Shown in pieces: positions 62,652 through 64,000 of a DNA stretch of 64,000 nucleotides. Made by a program: the position numbers and the translations under genes. Below the pieces are notes generated by a model, which saw only the letters and a program-made list of their open reading frames with translations, was not told the DNA's origin and searched no databases. Source of the stretch: Ga0077560 sp046330395 (lineage in GTDB: Bacteria; Actinomycetota; Thermoleophilia; Miltoncostaeales; Miltoncostaeaceae); contig JAXLSS010000004.1 of assembly GCA_046330395.1 (NCBI GenBank), forward strand, positions 124,001-188,000, read 5' to 3'. The number at the start of each line of letters is the position of its first letter. Positions within the stretch are counted from its first letter, which is position 1.

Positions 62652-63247
62652 TCAGGCGTCGCCCACCAGGTCGGCGGCGTCGGCCACCAGCCGGGCGCCG
62701 GCGGCGTGCATCTCCTGGAGCGCCCGCTCCCCGTCACCGGGTGTGAGGTCCACCGCACGCACCCCCGATCGCACCACGGTCACATCGAAGCCCTCCCGCA
62801 GGGCGTCCAGCACGCTGTTGCGCACGCAGTAGTCGGTGGCCAGGCCCACCACCACCAGGTGCTGCACCCGGTCGGCGCGCAGCAGCTTCGCCAGCCCGGT
62901 GTCCTGGAACGCCGAGTAGCCCTGGCTGTGCGGGTCGAGGCCCTTGTCCATGATCACGTCCACCAGCTCGCCGGGCAGGCCGGGGTGCAGCTGGGCGCCG
63001 GGGGTGTCCTGCACGCAGTGCACCGGCCAGATGCCCGGCGGGTCGGCTCGTGCCAGCGCCGCGGGTCGACCTGCGCGCCCGTGAACGACCCGTGGTCGGG
63101 CGGGTGCCAGTCGCGGGTGGCCACCACCAGGTCGGCCACCTCGGCCAGGGCCGCCACGGTGGGCGCGATGGCGTCGCCGTCGGCCACGGCGAGCGCCCCG
63201 CCGGGGCAGAAGTCCACCTGGAAGTCGACGATCAGCAGGCACTCCAT
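62652..63247 (-). pseudogene. pncA: nicotinamidase PncA, one frameshift
   Basis: Hydrolyses nicotinamide to nicotinate in NAD salvage. ATG 63247 gives MECLLIVDFQVDFCPGGALA with catalytic Asp8; the metal ligands are in RDWHPPDHGSF; after a shift near 63055 comes WPVHCVQDTPGAQLHPGLP, the catalytic Lys in MDKGLDPHSQGYSAF, and the nucleophilic Cys in VVVGLATDYCVRNSVLDALR. All catalytic residues (Asp, Lys, Cys) and the D/H/H metal set are present. About 197 residues, normal for the family. The single shift near a run of CG repeats may be a consensus error. Confidence 0.82.
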
Positions 63248-63294
63248 GCGCCCCATCATCCTCGTCGTGCCCGGCGGCCGCTAGTGTCGTGCGC

Positions 63295-64000
63295 ATGCCG
63301 CCCCGCGACCGCTACACCCACGGGCACCACGAGTCGGTGCTGCAGTCCCACGGCCGCCGCACGGCCGAGAACTCGGCGGCGTACCTGCTGCCCCTGCTGC
63401 GTCCCGGCATGTCGGTGCTGGACGTGGGGTGCGGCCCCGGCACCATCACCCGCGACCTGGCGGCGCGCGTGGCCCCGGGCCTGGTGACCGGGCTGGACGC
63501 CGACCAGGGCGTGGTGGAGCGCGCCCGGGCGGAGTTCGGGGGCGGCACGCTGGAGTTCCGCACCGGCGACGTCTACGCCCTGGACGCCGCGGACGCCACG
63601 TTCGACGTGGTGCACGCCCACCAGGTGCTGCAGCACCTCAGCGACCCGGTGGCCGCCCTGGCCGAGATGCACCGCGTGCTGCGCCCCGGAGGCACCCTCG
63701 CGGTGCGCGACGGCGACTACGCGGCCTTCGCCTGGGCGCCCCGGCTGCCGGGCCTGGACGCCTGGATGGACCTGTACCACGGGGTCACGGCCGCCAACGG
63801 CGGTGAGGCCGACGCGGGCCGGTTCCTGCCCGGCTGGGTGCGCGCCGCGGGCTTCCAGGACCTGCGGGTGAGCAGCTCCACGTGGACGTACGCCACGCCG
63901 CCGGACCGGGCGTGGTGGGCCGGCACGTGGGCCGACCGGGCGCGCTACTCGGCGTTCGCCGACCAGGCCGTGGCGTACGGGCTGGCCGAGCGCGCCGACC
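63295..64000 (+). CDS. class I SAM-dependent methyltransferase, runs off the right edge
   Basis: ATG 63295, overlapping nothing and divergent from pncA by 47 bases. The open frame continues to the end of the window (235 codons). Motif I VLDVGCGPGTITRDLAARVA, motif II VTGLDADQGVVERAR, FRTGDVYALDAADATFDVVH and AHQVLQHLSDPVAALAEMHR with VLRPGGTLAVRDGDYAAF are the full UbiE/type-11 set. The N-terminal YTHGHHESVLQSHGRRTAEN is typical of the subgroup. Substrate unknown. Confidence 0.88.
   Translation, partial: MPPRDRYTHGHHESVLQSHGRRTAENSAAYLLPLLRPGMSVLDVGCGPGTITRDLAARVAPGLVTGLDADQGVVERARAEFGGGTLEFRTGDVYALDAADATFDVVHAHQVLQHLSDPVAALAEMHRVLRPGGTLAVRDGDYAAFAWAPRLPGLDAWMDLYHGVTAANGGEADAGRFLPGWVRAAGFQDLRVSSSTWTYATPPDRAWWAGTWADRARYSAFADQAVAYGLAERAD

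Overview
The window is very GC-rich (about 72% by eye), densely packed, and uses GTG starts and 4-base ATGA/GTGA stop-start overlaps freely. The gene content fits a free-living actinobacterium, most likely the class Thermoleophilia or a neighbour: many ECF sigma/anti-sigma pairs, a RskA-like anti-sigma, Vps62-like and HtaA-like secreted proteins, an F420/PPOX-type protein, DsbA/DsbB, MscL and a YjfB-like motility peptide. The class-level placement is inference.

Layout. 0-5 kb: start of a leftward transhydrogenase/alanine-dehydrogenase gene, then a rightward cassette of four secreted proteins built around a DUF916/WxL-interacting-like protein. 5-10 kb: a large LuxR-type ATPase regulator and a REC-PAS-GAF-GGDEF protein. 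10-15 kb: a direct repeat of about 1.3 kb holding two copies of a Vps62-like membrane protein gene. The left copy is truncated against IS256-transposase and LuxR scraps; a membrane-tethered cysteine-peptidase-like gene lies between the copies. 15-18.5 kb: a membrane-bound LuxR-type protein, a structured leader plus terminator-like hairpin, and zwf. 18.5-23.5 kb: an accessory patch of lower GC with an erythromycin-esterase remnant, a NERD-helicase, an ECF sigma/anti-sigma pair, and IS3-like and integrase remnants ending in a damaged tRNA-Gly. 24-28.4 kb: an indel-riddled stretch with a secreted protein, a metzincin protease and a PAS-GAF-GGDEF-HD-GYP protein. 28.5-36.6 kb: nfo, gltX, an HDOD protein, tRNA-Pro, a methyltransferase, two tandem small membrane proteins, a histidine kinase and mscL. 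36.7-39.6 kb: a degenerate EAL protein, mobA and moeA. 40-47 kb: tRNA-Thr, two divergent ECF units (one with DsbA) and a membrane GGDEF protein. 47-51 kb: a molybdopterin oxidoreductase operon. 51-64 kb: an HtaA-like protein, a sigma/RskA pair, a PPOX protein, a glycoside hydrolase, a LysE exporter, a soluble chemoreceptor, DsbB, several secreted proteins, YjfB, nicotinamidase and a methyltransferase running off the edge.

Themes. Five proteins carry GGDEF, EAL, HD-GYP or HDOD domains, implying heavy cyclic-di-GMP signalling. Molybdenum-cofactor genes (mobA, moeA) serve a molybdopterin oxidoreductase whose usual iron-sulfur cysteines are Ser/His/Asp. DsbA and DsbB supply extracytoplasmic disulfides for the many secreted Cys-containing proteins.

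Caution. At least a dozen otherwise normal genes carry single-base indels, some in G or C runs, and the tRNA-Gly lacks a base in its anticodon loop. I suspect many are residual consensus errors rather than true decay. Disrupted genes are typed as pseudogene for accuracy of the reading frame, not because loss of function is shown.
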